Notes: generated by a model not told the origin, from the letters alone. A DNA stretch of 53,792 nt from Bacteroidales bacterium (GCA_017525245.1 JAFXTE010000085.1:1-53792), one strand, 5' to 3'. Positions 8,418 to 17,999 are shown, counted from the stretch's first letter. Numbers and translations are program-made.

Positions 8418-9205
8418 TTCTCCAAAGATTTAATTGTATAATTTTGATTCGTTAATTTATTGACATACCGTATTTTACTCTTGAAACGGTTGTATTTCAA
8501 ATTATTATCGGTCAGAAGCATTCCCAAACAATACTTGCTCAACCCCTTCTGTTGCACACGGGCGGCTCGAAGCAAATCCTTGAACCTGGATGGCAGCGAA
8601 CCGTCCTGTTTCACCTCAACAATCACTAAATCAGAAACATCGGCATCAAAACCACTCACATGATTATGAAACGTAATGCCGAAATCAATAGTGACGCGCT
8701 CCGTCTTGGCCTTGTTCACCAGTGTGATGCGCTGAAAAGCATTCTCAAGCCGGGGGGTGAGCTGTTGGTCGGTCACCCAGACCCTCTCTCGAATGAAATC
8801 AGCGGACTCTTGGCTATTGTAAAGCTCACCCCATTGTTCCATAGGGATGGGAATGCGCTTTTTCTTGGTGCGCCCCGTGTTCTTTTTGTTCTTAATTTCA
8901 AGAAAGGCAATATTGGAGTCCACATAGATACGTTGCCGGATTTTCTGCCGCCGCAACCGACGATTGTGGTGCATTGTATATGTGACAGCATCCAATGTGT
9001 CGAAATAGAGGGTTCGGTAACGTGCAATTCGCTGACCTTCATGTTCCTGCACATAGAAATACTCGCCCCAACGCGGAGCCATGCGCAGCAGTGTCTCCTT
9101 ATTCGTGGGGAACTTGCTGTCCACACGGTTCATCAGTTTCACGGAACTCATCTTCTCCAACGAAATGGGTTCCATCGACTGCAGTATATGCTCCAACGCG
9201 TCCAT
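8414..9205 (-). CDS. VTC-domain (polyphosphate polymerase-like) protein
   Basis: A 263-residue soluble protein of the VTC/triphosphate-tunnel fold. In yeast Vtc4 this domain makes polyphosphate from ATP inside a tunnel lined with basic residues and a metal-binding glutamate. Candidate tunnel residues here: K31 (VDSKF), R64 (RYRTLYFDT), R90 and R92 (KIRQRIY), E103/K105 (FLEIKNKK), K115-K117 (KKKRIPI), R170 (ERVTIDF), E197/K199 (VEVKQ) and K224 (GLSKY). The set looks complete, so an active enzyme is plausible; the substrate is not proven. It lacks the SPX domain and membrane helices of yeast Vtc proteins; DUF4956 may supply the membrane part. Its ATG overlaps the upstream stop by one base (TAATG). 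Confidence 0.87.
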   Translation of the reverse strand: MDALEHILQSMEPISLEKMSSVKLMNRVDSKFPTNKETLLRMAPRWGEYFYVQEHEGQRIARYRTLYFDTLDAVTYTMHHNRRLRRQKIRQRIYVDSNIAFLEIKNKKNTGRTKKKRIPIPMEQWGELYNSQESADFIRERVWVTDQQLTPRLENAFQRITLVNKAKTERVTIDFGITFHNHVSGFDADVSDLVIVEVKQDGSLPSRFKDLLRAARVQQKGLSKYCLGMLLTDNNLKYNRFKSKIRYVNKLTNQNYTIKSLEK

Positions 9206-9606
9206 TATTTGCGAATATATTCGTACTCCCTGACAGACAACAAATTACCTTTTGCATTGTAGTTCAGCTGACGTTTTTTAGTACCGTCAGCGTTATACTC
9301 AATTTTATGGATGCGTGAGGCTTTGTTGCGTTCGTCATACACCACCTCTCTCACCACACGGTCATTCGCATCGTACTCGTAAACGATACGGGCTGTCATC
9401 ATGGAAGAATTGTACTCAATTTCCTCTGCTTTTCGCCCTTTGGCATCATATTTAGTGACATGATCCAAATACTTGGTTCCTTTTACAGGGGTTTTCCACG
9501 TCTTCACAGTCATGTTTTTCCGCTGCTCACGCTTTTCTGAATTCTGCCCGAAAGAAACTGACACACAGAGTATTATACAACCCAACAATATGATTATCTT
9601 TTTCAT
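9205..9606 (-). CDS. Secreted YD-repeat-like small protein
   Basis: A 133-residue protein starting MKKIIILLGCIILCVSVSFGQ, a clear signal peptide. The body has about four degenerate YD/RHS-type strand repeats: VTKYDAKGRKAEEIEYN, YEYDANDRVVREVVYD, IEYNADGTKKRQLNYN and NAKGNLLSVREYEYIRK. It is therefore a short periplasmic or surface beta-structure of unknown function. The open frame extends upstream, but ATG 9606 is chosen because it starts the signal peptide and the extra N-terminus would be translated from repeat DNA. It lies between a lipoprotein gene and the VTC gene, with a one-base overlap to the latter. Confidence 0.7.
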   Translation of the reverse strand: MKKIIILLGCIILCVSVSFGQNSEKREQRKNMTVKTWKTPVKGTKYLDHVTKYDAKGRKAEEIEYNSSMMTARIVYEYDANDRVVREVVYDERNKASRIHKIEYNADGTKKRQLNYNAKGNLLSVREYEYIRK

Positions 9607-9633
9607 TTTTACGTTTGTTTGTTCTTTCAAAAA

Positions 9634-9661
9634 TTTGACGTATGACGTATGATTTATGACT
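9634..9661. repeat. Heptamer tract TATGACG/TATGACT
   Basis: Four 7-mers (TTTGACG, TATGACG, TATGATT, TATGACT) lie in the 92-base gap between the lipoprotein stop and the YD-repeat gene. An octamer-like pyrimidine-rich run (CCTTCATC, CTCTCGTC, CTCGTCTC) follows at 9677-9700 and covers the lipoprotein stop at 9699-9701. Confidence 0.65.
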
Positions 9662-9698
9662 TTGGGGTTATCCGCACCTTCATCCTCTCGTCCTCGTC

Positions 9699-10421
9699 TC
9701 ACGGTTTAACATTCACCCTCATCGTGTCCGAAATCCAGTAAATCTGATCGGATTCCGCCACAGAGATGGTTTTGGAAACCACGGACGGGATTTCATCCTC
9801 GTCTTCACTGAGAGTGAAAACGGTATAGTCGCCAGGGGAGAGTTTCTGGAAAGCGAAAACGCCGTCCATGCCCGCGCGCACATCATCGCAGGGGAAGTCC
9901 TCGCCCTGCCGCTGGATGTACATACGCTGCCCGTAAGCCCAGCCCTGCGAAATCACGTTGCCGTTTTTGTCTATATAGTACGCCCAAATGTGACCTTTCA
10001 CTATGGACGTTCCGTAAGCTTTGCCATCATGGATGTAGATATTCGGTGCCGTCGTGGTTTTCCCCCTTTGAACCTCAACGGTTTGTGACACCGCCGTGCG
10101 TTCCCCGCTCGCCAAAGTCGAATAGGCATAAACCGTATAGGTACCGGGACGAAGGTAGTCAAACCTATAGAATCCAGTGTGGTCAGTCTCCTCGTCATCC
10201 CCGTAGAACTGCTGTGTGCCATAGACCAGAAATACATCCTCTTTGGCGGCCAGCACCGTGTCTGTCTCCAAATTGTAGTTATCATCGGGATGCAACACCT
10301 TGAAAACAGTACCCTCAATGGAGCCGGTTCCGCCGGGACCCTCGCCCGTGTTGCAAGCTGCAACCGAAATGGCCAAAAGTACCAGTTGGAAAAGACGGGT
10401 TATCGGTTCACTGAACTTCAT
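9699..10421 (-). CDS. Lipoprotein with two carboxypeptidase-regulatory-like domains
   Basis: A 240-residue protein whose signal peptide ends in a lipobox (ISVAAC, Cys23), predicting lipid anchoring. Two beta-sandwich modules follow. The first (about 32-125) has GSIEGTVFKV...TGFYRFDYLRPGTYTVYAYS, the second (about 135-230) has IVKGHIWAYYID...GVFAFQKLSPGDYTVFTLSED. Both show the G-x-F/Y-x-F-x-x-L-x-P-G-x-Y-x-V core of CarboxypepD_reg/Cna-B-like folds, usual in Bacteroidetes envelope proteins. Role unknown. It is the promoter-proximal gene of the VTC/DUF4956/DUF2490/mscS run, though a repeat-bearing 92-base gap separates it from the next gene. Confidence 0.75.
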   Translation of the reverse strand: MKFSEPITRLFQLVLLAISVAACNTGEGPGGTGSIEGTVFKVLHPDDNYNLETDTVLAAKEDVFLVYGTQQFYGDDEETDHTGFYRFDYLRPGTYTVYAYSTLASGERTAVSQTVEVQRGKTTTAPNIYIHDGKAYGTSIVKGHIWAYYIDKNGNVISQGWAYGQRMYIQRQGEDFPCDDVRAGMDGVFAFQKLSPGDYTVFTLSEDEDEIPSVVSKTISVAESDQIYWISDTMRVNVKP

Positions 10422-10446
10422 ATCATTGATATTTTAAAACAAGGTG

Positions 10447-10454
10447 CAAAGATA
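10447..10454 (-). promoter_or_regulatory. -7 box for the lipoprotein-VTC operon
   Basis: The minus strand reads TATCTTTG followed by C; predicted leader is about 20 nt to ATG 10421. It is divergent from the plus-strand box at 10546. Confidence 0.55.
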
Positions 10455-10545
10455 GCAAATTTGACGAAGTGCGGGGTGATTTTTTGACCGAAGGCAAGCC
10501 AACCATTAAATTTCAGAAAAACATCCAACTCATCCAATAAAATCG

Positions 10546-10553
10546 TATCTTTG
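10546..10553 (+). promoter_or_regulatory. -7 box for the small lipoprotein-S41-ligase operon
   Basis: TATCTTTG followed by CCG, matching TAnnTTTG. It predicts a start near 10560 and a leader of about 19 nt to ATG 10579. Confidence 0.6.
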
Positions 10554-10578
10554 CCGTTTCATACAAAAACGAAATTCA

Positions 10579-10719
10579 ATGAAAAAAATTATCGCATTAG
10601 GCATTCTTATTTTAGGCTCCATCCTGATTTTTTCAGCATGTGACACCCAGCATCGTTGCGCCGCTTACGGCCACTACTCCTACAATATGCCGGTTGAGAA
10701 TCCGGACAACATGAATTAG
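10579..10719 (+). CDS. Tiny lipoprotein, 46 residues
   Basis: ATG to TAG encodes 46 residues beginning MKKIIALGILILGSILIFSAC. This is a lipoprotein signal peptide with lipobox IFSAC (Cys21), leaving only 25 residues after the lipidated cysteine (DTQHRCAAYGHYSYNMPVEN and a few more). No family is recognised. It is the first gene after a good -7 box and lies 12 bases before the beta-barrel-like gene, so it is probably real and cotranscribed. Short lipoproteins of this kind are often missed by gene callers. Confidence 0.7.
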   Translation: MKKIIALGILILGSILIFSACDTQHRCAAYGHYSYNMPVENPDNMN

Positions 10720-10731
10720 CGTGCGTTTCCC

Positions 10732-11505
10732 ATGCGGAAAACGGATTTTGGGCGGCAACCCATTCGGAAGTTCCTGCTTGCATTGCTGTTGGCGGGTACT
10801 TTTGTATTGTCCAACGCCCAAAATGTCGGGGAGTATCACCACGACGTAACCACCAAGGAGTGGAATTTCCAGCTTTTCGCGCACACGGCCGGTTTCGGTG
10901 TCGGATTCCAGCACGGACGAACCCCGGATCTCTACAACAAGCATTTCTGGGAGGTGCAGCTGATGTCCAACAAGCACCCCAAATCGATTCGGTCCATCAA
11001 CGCAATTTATGAGAACGTGCGTCCCATCCGTTATGGGCAACTCTACTCGCTGTTCTTCCTGCAAGGAGGCTACGGCTATCAGCGCACCATCCACCTGAAA
11101 CCCTATTGGGGTGGAGTGCAGGTCAACTACACCCTTTCCGCGGGTCCCGCCCTCGGCATCGGCATCCCCAACTATGTGGAAGTGCTCAACTATAATACCG
11201 GTTTCTCGGAAATTGTACGGTATAACCCCGACAAACACAACCTCAACAACATCCTTGGCGGCGCCCAAATGTTCACCGGCATTATGGAAACCATCGTGAG
11301 ACCCGGCTTCTACGCCAAAACAGGCCTTAATTTCGATTTTTCCAAAAACGACTACAAACTGCTGTCCCTTGAGGTTGGGGTGCAAATCCAAATGGTGTTC
11401 CCCTTCATTCAGCAAATGGCCTTCAACCCTGCCAAAAAATTCTACCTCACAGGGTACTTGGCCTTCAACTTCGGCAAAAAAGTAGGCATTCATGGTAAAT
11501 CTTAA
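10732..11505 (+). CDS. Hypothetical outer-membrane beta-barrel-like protein
   Basis: A 257-residue protein with a signal peptide (IRKFLLALLLAGTFVLSNAQ, cut near residue 29). The mature part is rich in amphipathic aromatic strands (WNFQLFAHTAGFGVGFQHGR, HFWEVQLMSNKHPK, GGVQVNYTLSAGPALGIGIP, YLTGYLAFNFGKK) and suits a small outer-membrane barrel. I do not recognise a specific family. It sits 12 bases after the tiny lipoprotein and 9 bases before the S41 protease, so the three are cotranscribed. A structural or accessory envelope role is inferred only from context. Confidence 0.65.
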   Translation: MRKTDFGRQPIRKFLLALLLAGTFVLSNAQNVGEYHHDVTTKEWNFQLFAHTAGFGVGFQHGRTPDLYNKHFWEVQLMSNKHPKSIRSINAIYENVRPIRYGQLYSLFFLQGGYGYQRTIHLKPYWGGVQVNYTLSAGPALGIGIPNYVEVLNYNTGFSEIVRYNPDKHNLNNILGGAQMFTGIMETIVRPGFYAKTGLNFDFSKNDYKLLSLEVGVQIQMVFPFIQQMAFNPAKKFYLTGYLAFNFGKKVGIHGKS

Positions 11506-11514
11506 CACAGAATT

Positions 11515-13158
11515 ATGAAAAAAACAATCATATCCATCCTTTGCTTCACATTTTCCGGGCTTTTCACAACCATCTCTGCCCAGAACGATTTTGAAATCGT
11601 CAAAAACGTTGACATTTTCATCAGCGTGCTCAACGAGCTGAACGACAAATACGCTGACGAAATCTCCCCCGGCGAACTCACCCAGACCGCCATCAAAGCC
11701 ATGCTCTTGAGCCTTGACCCTTACACTGTGTATTACAACGAGGGCGAAATCGAAACCTACCGCATGAGAAACACCAGCGAGTCGGGCGATGTGGACGTTA
11801 CCTTGCAAAACATTGACAAACAGATAGTTGTTACCGACATGGTGGAGGATGGACCCTCCGCAAAAACCGGTCTGCGTATCGGTGACCGCATCCTCAGCGT
11901 CAACGGCCAATCTTCGGAAAACCGCGACATTGAGGCCATCAACCTCGCCATGCGCGGACAACCCGGAACTTCCTATTCGGTGGAAGTGTTCCGCCCGACC
12001 GACAACAAGAACCTGACTTTCAAGGTGAAACGCGAGAAGGTGAAACAACCCAATATCCCCTACTCCGGCATCCTCGGAGACAAAGTGGGCTACATCAAGC
12101 TCAACCAGTTCCTCGAAAAAGCCGGAAGCGAAGTGCTGGATGCCTTCAACAAACTCAAGGAGGAAGGCATGGAATATCTGATTCTTGACCTGCGCGAGAA
12201 TGGAGGCGGCCTCTTAGGCGAAGCTGTCAACATCATCGACATATTTGTGGGAAAAGATATCACTGTGGTGGAGACGAAAGGGAAAATTGACGAGATGAAC
12301 CGCATCTACAAAACAAGGAACAATGCCAAGGATGCAGACATTCCCATCGTGGTGTTAGTGAACGAACACAGTGCCTCCGCCTCTGAAATCGTTTCCGGAA
12401 CCCTCCAGGATCTCGACCGCGCCGTCATCGTGGGACAGAAATCCTTCGGCAAAGGTCTGGTGCAAAAGGTCTATCCCATGGACTACAACACCAGCATGAA
12501 AATCACCGTGTCGAAATACTACATCCCCAGCGGCCGCTGCGTGCAGAACATCGAGTATTTCGACCGCGACACCACTAAAGGAGGCTACAAGATTCCTGAT
12601 TCTCTGGCTGTTGCTTATAAAACCAAAAACGGAAGGACTGTCTATGACAAAGGTGGTGTGGAACCCGATGTGGCTGTTCCCGAAGAACGGATTCCCGAGG
12701 TGCTGTCCGCCCTTATCGAAGAGCAAGCCATATTCGACTTCGCCAACGATTACCGCGCCAAACACGAAACCATTGCCGAAGCCGACAAATTCATTGTGGA
12801 TGATGCCATTTACAACGAATTCCTGCAATATCTGAAGACGAACAAGTACAATTACACCACAGCCTTGGAGAAAAAGCTGGAAGAGCTGAAGACCACGGCC
12901 GAAAAAGAAAAGTCGTTTTCAGGCATCCAAACCGCCTACAACCAACTGAAAACCCAGTTAGAGAACCTCAAAACACAAGACCTAACCACGCATAAGGCCG
13001 AAATCGCCCGCGCTCTCACACAGGAAATCGTCTCGCGCTACTACTACAGCACCGGCAGACTCATCAACAGTCTGCACCATGACAGCTACATCGAAACTGC
13101 CAAATCGGTGCTGCTCGACCCAAGCCGCTACAAAGCCATTCTCTCCCCGAAAAAATAA
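11515..13158 (+). CDS. S41-family C-terminal processing protease
   Basis: A 547-residue periplasmic protease of the CtpA/Prc (S41A) type. Signal peptide (residues 1-21, ending ISA), a PDZ domain around 85-165 (GPSAKTGLRIGDRILSVNGQ), then the S41 catalytic domain. The Ser/Lys dyad is S288 in SASASE and K313 in SFGKG, 25 residues apart as in known S41 enzymes. The carboxylate-binding loop is DLRENGGGLLGEA. A long helical C-terminal region (about 400-547) with Lys/Glu-rich segments follows. Such proteases cleave C-terminal tails of envelope proteins. It shares an operon with a barrel-like protein and an O-antigen-ligase-like protein. Confidence 0.93.
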   Translation: MKKTIISILCFTFSGLFTTISAQNDFEIVKNVDIFISVLNELNDKYADEISPGELTQTAIKAMLLSLDPYTVYYNEGEIETYRMRNTSESGDVDVTLQNIDKQIVVTDMVEDGPSAKTGLRIGDRILSVNGQSSENRDIEAINLAMRGQPGTSYSVEVFRPTDNKNLTFKVKREKVKQPNIPYSGILGDKVGYIKLNQFLEKAGSEVLDAFNKLKEEGMEYLILDLRENGGGLLGEAVNIIDIFVGKDITVVETKGKIDEMNRIYKTRNNAKDADIPIVVLVNEHSASASEIVSGTLQDLDRAVIVGQKSFGKGLVQKVYPMDYNTSMKITVSKYYIPSGRCVQNIEYFDRDTTKGGYKIPDSLAVAYKTKNGRTVYDKGGVEPDVAVPEERIPEVLSALIEEQAIFDFANDYRAKHETIAEADKFIVDDAIYNEFLQYLKTNKYNYTTALEKKLEELKTTAEKEKSFSGIQTAYNQLKTQLENLKTQDLTTHKAEIARALTQEIVSRYYYSTGRLINSLHHDSYIETAKSVLLDPSRYKAILSPKK

Positions 13159-13161
13159 GGC

Positions 13162-14697
13162 ATGAGCCGGAAACGCTTTCACCATACCTTTTACCTGCTC
13201 GGCACAATGGCGGTGGCGGCGGCGGTGCCGATGTCGCACTTCCTTATGGGGCTGGCACCCTTCTTGCTACTGCTCAACTGGATAGCTGAATGGAACTGGC
13301 GCGAGAAACAGATACGCCTTCGCAAAAACCGCCAAGGACTTTGGTTTGTCGCATTCTACCTCGTCTATGCCATCGGTCTCATCCGCGTAACCGACTGGAG
13401 CGCCGCTGGCGTTGAGATGCTCGCCAAACTGCCGCTGCTACTGTCCCCTTTAGTGATAATCACTTCCAAACCATTCAAAAACAGAGAATTACGAAACATT
13501 TTCATAGTCTTCATCGCAGCCACTTTATTCGGCTGTTGCTGGAACTTCACTTATGCCCGAACCCACATTCTTGACAATATCCGGCAGATGTCGCGCTTTA
13601 TCGACCACATCCGCTTCAGCCTCTGCGTTGCGCTTTCCATTGTCTTTTGCTTTCATCTTTTGCTCCATCCCTTAAACAGCAAAACGCCACTCCGATTTAT
13701 CTATCTTATAATCAGCTCGTTATTACTTTCATATCTTCTCTATGCCCAAACCCTATCCGGTATTATTATCCTACTGGCAATTACTTTATGCTACGTAATA
13801 TATCTTATTGAAAACCAAAAGAATAACAAGACAAAATGGGCTTTAGGAGGATTTTTGGTGGTGCTTTTGGCCGCCGCAACCCTCTATACAATATATATTA
13901 CCTACGACTATTTCCACGTGAAAGATGCCGCACCTGACCGGTCCGCGTTGACTGCTTCCGGCAATTCATACTCATTCGAAGAGGACCCGATGGTGGAAAA
14001 CGGACATTATATCGGACATTACGTTTGCAAGGAAGAGCTGCAAACCGCCTGGACAATGCGTTCCGACACGATGTTTGACGAACGGGTATCCGCTACACTG
14101 ATTCGCTATCTCAACTCGCTCGGAATGCGCAAAGACTCTGCGGCGGTGATGAGCCTCAGCGACCAAGACATCCGCAACATCGAGCACAAAACAGCCAATG
14201 TTTATTATGGGCACAAAGGTAACTTACGACGCGCACTCTATGAGACCTATTTCGGGCTAAGCCTTTACAAGAAATACGGAATCATCAACGAATCGTCCAT
14301 ACTGGAACGCATCGAGTTATGGCGTGCCTCCTGGCAAATTATCCGCGAACACTGGTTCCTCGGAGTGGGCGTCGGGCAACAACGCGCAGCCTTGGACCGG
14401 CAACTGGAAATTCAACACTCCCCCATCGCCGACAAAAGAATGAATCGCGGCAGCCACAACCAGTTCCTCACCTTTTGGATGGCTGCTGGCATCATTCCGA
14501 TGCTTTATTTCTGTTTCCTGCTCGTCTATCCATTCGCAGGTTTGAGAAGCCGTATCACATTCGTCTATTTCGCGCTCTTCCTGCTGTTGTTCCTCTCCAT
14601 GTTGGTCGAAGACACGCTCAGTTCCCAAGCCGGCCTCATGATGTTCGCCGTTTTCGTGCCTTTGCTACTGTTTAATAACAGTAGAGACGTTTCCTGA
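13162..14697 (+). CDS. O-antigen ligase (Wzy_C/WaaL-like) family protein
   Basis: A 511-residue inner-membrane protein with roughly ten membrane segments and a large periplasmic loop (about 265-425). The loop ends in RGSHNQFLTFWMAAGI, the H-N-x-F/Y-L signature of the Wzy_C/WaaL superfamily. A GVGVGQQRAAL motif (GxG) is also typical. Members transfer undecaprenyl-linked glycans to lipid A-core or polymerise O-units; in T9SS bacteria WaaL-type ligases also act in A-LPS synthesis. Which applies here cannot be told. It begins 3 bases after the S41 stop. Its last codons and stop (S-R-D-V-S-TGA) lie inside a 28-bp palindrome that recurs in intergenic DNA. Confidence 0.85.
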   Translation: MSRKRFHHTFYLLGTMAVAAAVPMSHFLMGLAPFLLLLNWIAEWNWREKQIRLRKNRQGLWFVAFYLVYAIGLIRVTDWSAAGVEMLAKLPLLLSPLVIITSKPFKNRELRNIFIVFIAATLFGCCWNFTYARTHILDNIRQMSRFIDHIRFSLCVALSIVFCFHLLLHPLNSKTPLRFIYLIISSLLLSYLLYAQTLSGIIILLAITLCYVIYLIENQKNNKTKWALGGFLVVLLAAATLYTIYITYDYFHVKDAAPDRSALTASGNSYSFEEDPMVENGHYIGHYVCKEELQTAWTMRSDTMFDERVSATLIRYLNSLGMRKDSAAVMSLSDQDIRNIEHKTANVYYGHKGNLRRALYETYFGLSLYKKYGIINESSILERIELWRASWQIIREHWFLGVGVGQQRAALDRQLEIQHSPIADKRMNRGSHNQFLTFWMAAGIIPMLYFCFLLVYPFAGLRSRITFVYFALFLLLFLSMLVEDTLSSQAGLMMFAVFVPLLLFNNSRDVS

Positions 14698-14708
14698 AAC
14701 GTCTCTAC
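14681..14708. repeat. Interspersed palindrome covering the ligase stop codon
   Basis: Two 13-base arms (GTAGAGACGTTTC and its complement) flank CT. The arms match the palindrome at 18087-18116 exactly. The upstream gene terminates inside it (TGA 14695-14697). It could also fold as a 3' hairpin in RNA. Confidence 0.85.
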
Positions 14709-14747
14709 TTAGCCTTTTCTTTCGTCTGAGTGTATTCATAATTTATG

Positions 14748-14755
14748 TACATTTG
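14748..14755 (+). promoter_or_regulatory. -7 box for eno
   Basis: TACATTTG matches TAnnTTTG; predicted leader is about 34 nt to ATG 14796. Confidence 0.55.
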
Positions 14756-14783
14756 CATTCTTTTATAAAAACAACAAGATTAA

Positions 14784-16085
<1,302 letters not shown>

Positions 16086-16086
16086 C

Positions 16087-16120
16087 AAAAAAAAACGCGG
16101 CGATTGCCGCGTTTTTTTTT
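16087..16120. terminator. Bidirectional terminator after eno
   Basis: CGCGGC - GATT - GCCGCG stem (16096-16111) with nine A before it and nine T after it. It works as an intrinsic terminator in both directions and overlaps the end of the converging DUF2147 gene, whose stop uses the last T bases. Confidence 0.95.
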
Positions 16121-16538
16121 ACTTTTGTTCCCGAACTTTCGACTCTCGGGTCCAGTCAACGGTCATGCCGAACAACGAGACACCGAGATAGCCGCGCATC
16201 TTCAAGGTATTCCCACCGTTCACCAGACGGATATAGGTTTTGTATGTTCCAGACTTGCCTGGGTATTTCAGCTTCCCGCCCTGATATTCGTTATCCTTGG
16301 CATTGTAGGTCAATCCCGACATAAATACCAGACCAAGATGCGGTTTCTTTTTCGGGTTCTCCACCCAGACCACTTTGGCCTCATACGTGCCATCCTTGGC
16401 CTTATAAATCTCACATTGCGATCCCTCCTTTGAAAACGGGTCTCTTGAATGGAAAATCCCACAAATGTCATCTGCATTTTGCGCGTAACCGCTCGCGGCA
16501 AAAACCGCCAACATCAAAATCGTTATTACCTTTTTCAT
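16119..16538 (-). CDS. DUF2147 periplasmic protein
   Basis: A 139-residue protein: signal peptide MKKVITILMLAVFAASGYAQ, then a compact beta-rich domain with ICGIFHSRD, KDGTYEAKVVWVENP, GLTYNAKDNEYQGGKLKYP and KMRGYLGVSLFGMTVDWTR. These match DUF2147, small secreted proteins of unknown function in which W-x-x-x and GYxGxxLFG motifs are conserved. I chose ATG 16538 (second of two in-frame ATGs) as it starts the signal peptide; ATG 16544 adds two residues. It lies 54 bases after the aminopeptidase gene, so cotranscription is likely. Confidence 0.8.
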   Translation of the reverse strand: MKKVITILMLAVFAASGYAQNADDICGIFHSRDPFSKEGSQCEIYKAKDGTYEAKVVWVENPKKKPHLGLVFMSGLTYNAKDNEYQGGKLKYPGKSGTYKTYIRLVNGGNTLKMRGYLGVSLFGMTVDWTRESKVREQK

Positions 16539-16592
16539 AATCATCTTGTCATCTTATCTTATCATCTCATTCTCTAATCCTCTGTTCATCGC

Positions 16593-17999
16593 TTATTCCT
16601 CAAACGAGAACAACGGATCCCAAGCGGGCAACATGATAGGTTTCTGGTCGAAAAGTTTAACCGTGGCACTCGGGATGTACTTGGACTCCACCACCAAACG
16701 GAACATATACTCGTTGAACCACTCATTGGTCATGATGAGGAATCCGTTGTGGCCGCGGTTGCTTCCCCAGCTGTTCTCCACCATCCATTTCGTGGGGTTG
16801 CCGTTGGCGTCAAGATCCACGCCGCAGAGAGTCATGGCATGAGACGAGCCGCTGGCATACGTGCTGACACGCTGTTTCTTGTCCATACCGAAAGTGGTGC
16901 CGAACAGAGAACCATAATCATAGTTGTTCACGTCCATGTAGCCTTTGTCGCGGTCAAGGAACTTCGCCACATCGCAGGAGAAATACATCATCGTGCTGTC
17001 CTTGATAGAGGCGATGGCCATTTTCGCAATCTCATTCATCGGCAGGTTCAGGTATTTCCAGTTCTCACCGTCATACACATGGCGGTCGTACTCAATCTCG
17101 TAAACCTTATAGTAGTCGCGGGTCGGGTCGTTCATAATCATGTAATAGTTGCGGAAATCCTCGTTCACGAATTTGTTGTAGAAGGACATCGGGGTATATT
17201 TTTCGGTGCTCACGACCTCGCCCTTGGCGTTACGCTGCGTCCAAGTGAACTCTGTCGGGGGTTCCCCAAGCGTGTAGGCCAACATCCGGTAAATCGTCTC
17301 CAACATCTCCATCTTTGTGGCTTGCAGTTTCTGTTCCGTAACTCCTTTGTTGTTGGACATTTCACGAAGAACAAGTCCATCCTCGCGAAGTTTCAGCTTG
17401 ATAAGTTCCGACATCTTGGAGGTGTGGTTGCTGTTGTAAGTTTCAGGCATCACATCTTTCGGGACAACGCCATATTTGGTCATCAGGTTAGCCACGCCGG
17501 TGAACTGGCCGCCGTCGCTGAGCGGGTTCTTGAAAAGCCACTGCACGGTCTCGTCCGTCATGGATTTGGCGCGATTGTCAAGAATCGCCTGCAGGAAGAG
17601 GTTGGCCTTCTCCAATTGGTCCCAGAAGAACGTGTAGCACTGAGAGAACTGGAAATCATCGGGCAGGTTGTGCTTACGGATGGCCTTGTTGCGAAGCACG
17701 TTCATGCCAGTGAACATCCAGCAGCGTCCTGACGACTCCTGGTTGGTGATGGCCTTGGAGGGCACGGTGTTCGACAAATGAGCGTCAAAAGCGGTATTAT
17801 TGTCATAATTTTGCGCCAACTTGTTGATTTCGTTAGCATTGATAGCATTGCGCAACGCTTTGTTGGTCGGATCGGCCTTAAAAGAGCTGCGGAGCGCTCC
17901 GATTTGCTGCATGGTCAACCCACCGTCTTTGGTGATGTTTTGCGCCTGAACGGCCATCATACATGCCGCCGCGCACACGAGAAGGAATAATTTTTTCAT
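16593..17999 (-). CDS. pepC: Secreted C1-family aminopeptidase (bleomycin hydrolase/PepC type)
   Basis: A 468-residue papain-fold cysteine peptidase with a signal peptide (MKKLFLLVCAAACMMAVQAQ), so probably periplasmic. Active site: Q86 and C92 in NQESSGRCWMF, His in SGSSHAMTLCGVD and Asn in MVENSWGSNRGHNGF, the classic C1B set. Cytosolic PepC and bleomycin hydrolase lack the signal peptide; exported forms are common in Bacteroidales and may process peptides taken up as carbon source. I chose ATG 17999 because the -7 box at 18040-18047 rules out the longer frame start at 18050, which would lie upstream of the transcript start. Confidence 0.93.
   Translation of the reverse strand: MKKLFLLVCAAACMMAVQAQNITKDGGLTMQQIGALRSSFKADPTNKALRNAINANEINKLAQNYDNNTAFDAHLSNTVPSKAITNQESSGRCWMFTGMNVLRNKAIRKHNLPDDFQFSQCYTFFWDQLEKANLFLQAILDNRAKSMTDETVQWLFKNPLSDGGQFTGVANLMTKYGVVPKDVMPETYNSNHTSKMSELIKLKLREDGLVLREMSNNKGVTEQKLQATKMEMLETIYRMLAYTLGEPPTEFTWTQRNAKGEVVSTEKYTPMSFYNKFVNEDFRNYYMIMNDPTRDYYKVYEIEYDRHVYDGENWKYLNLPMNEIAKMAIASIKDSTMMYFSCDVAKFLDRDKGYMDVNNYDYGSLFGTTFGMDKKQRVSTYASGSSHAMTLCGVDLDANGNPTKWMVENSWGSNRGHNGFLIMTNEWFNEYMFRLVVESKYIPSATVKLFDQKPIMLPAWDPLFSFEE

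Noticed and set aside
9607-9702. N-terminal extension of the YD-repeat protein
   Set aside because: Encoded by heptamer-repeat DNA and placed before a proper signal-peptide start at 9606.
10633-12048. 471-codon frame on the minus strand across the barrel-like and S41 genes
   Set aside because: Antisense shadow of two real plus-strand genes; no signal peptide or recognisable motif.
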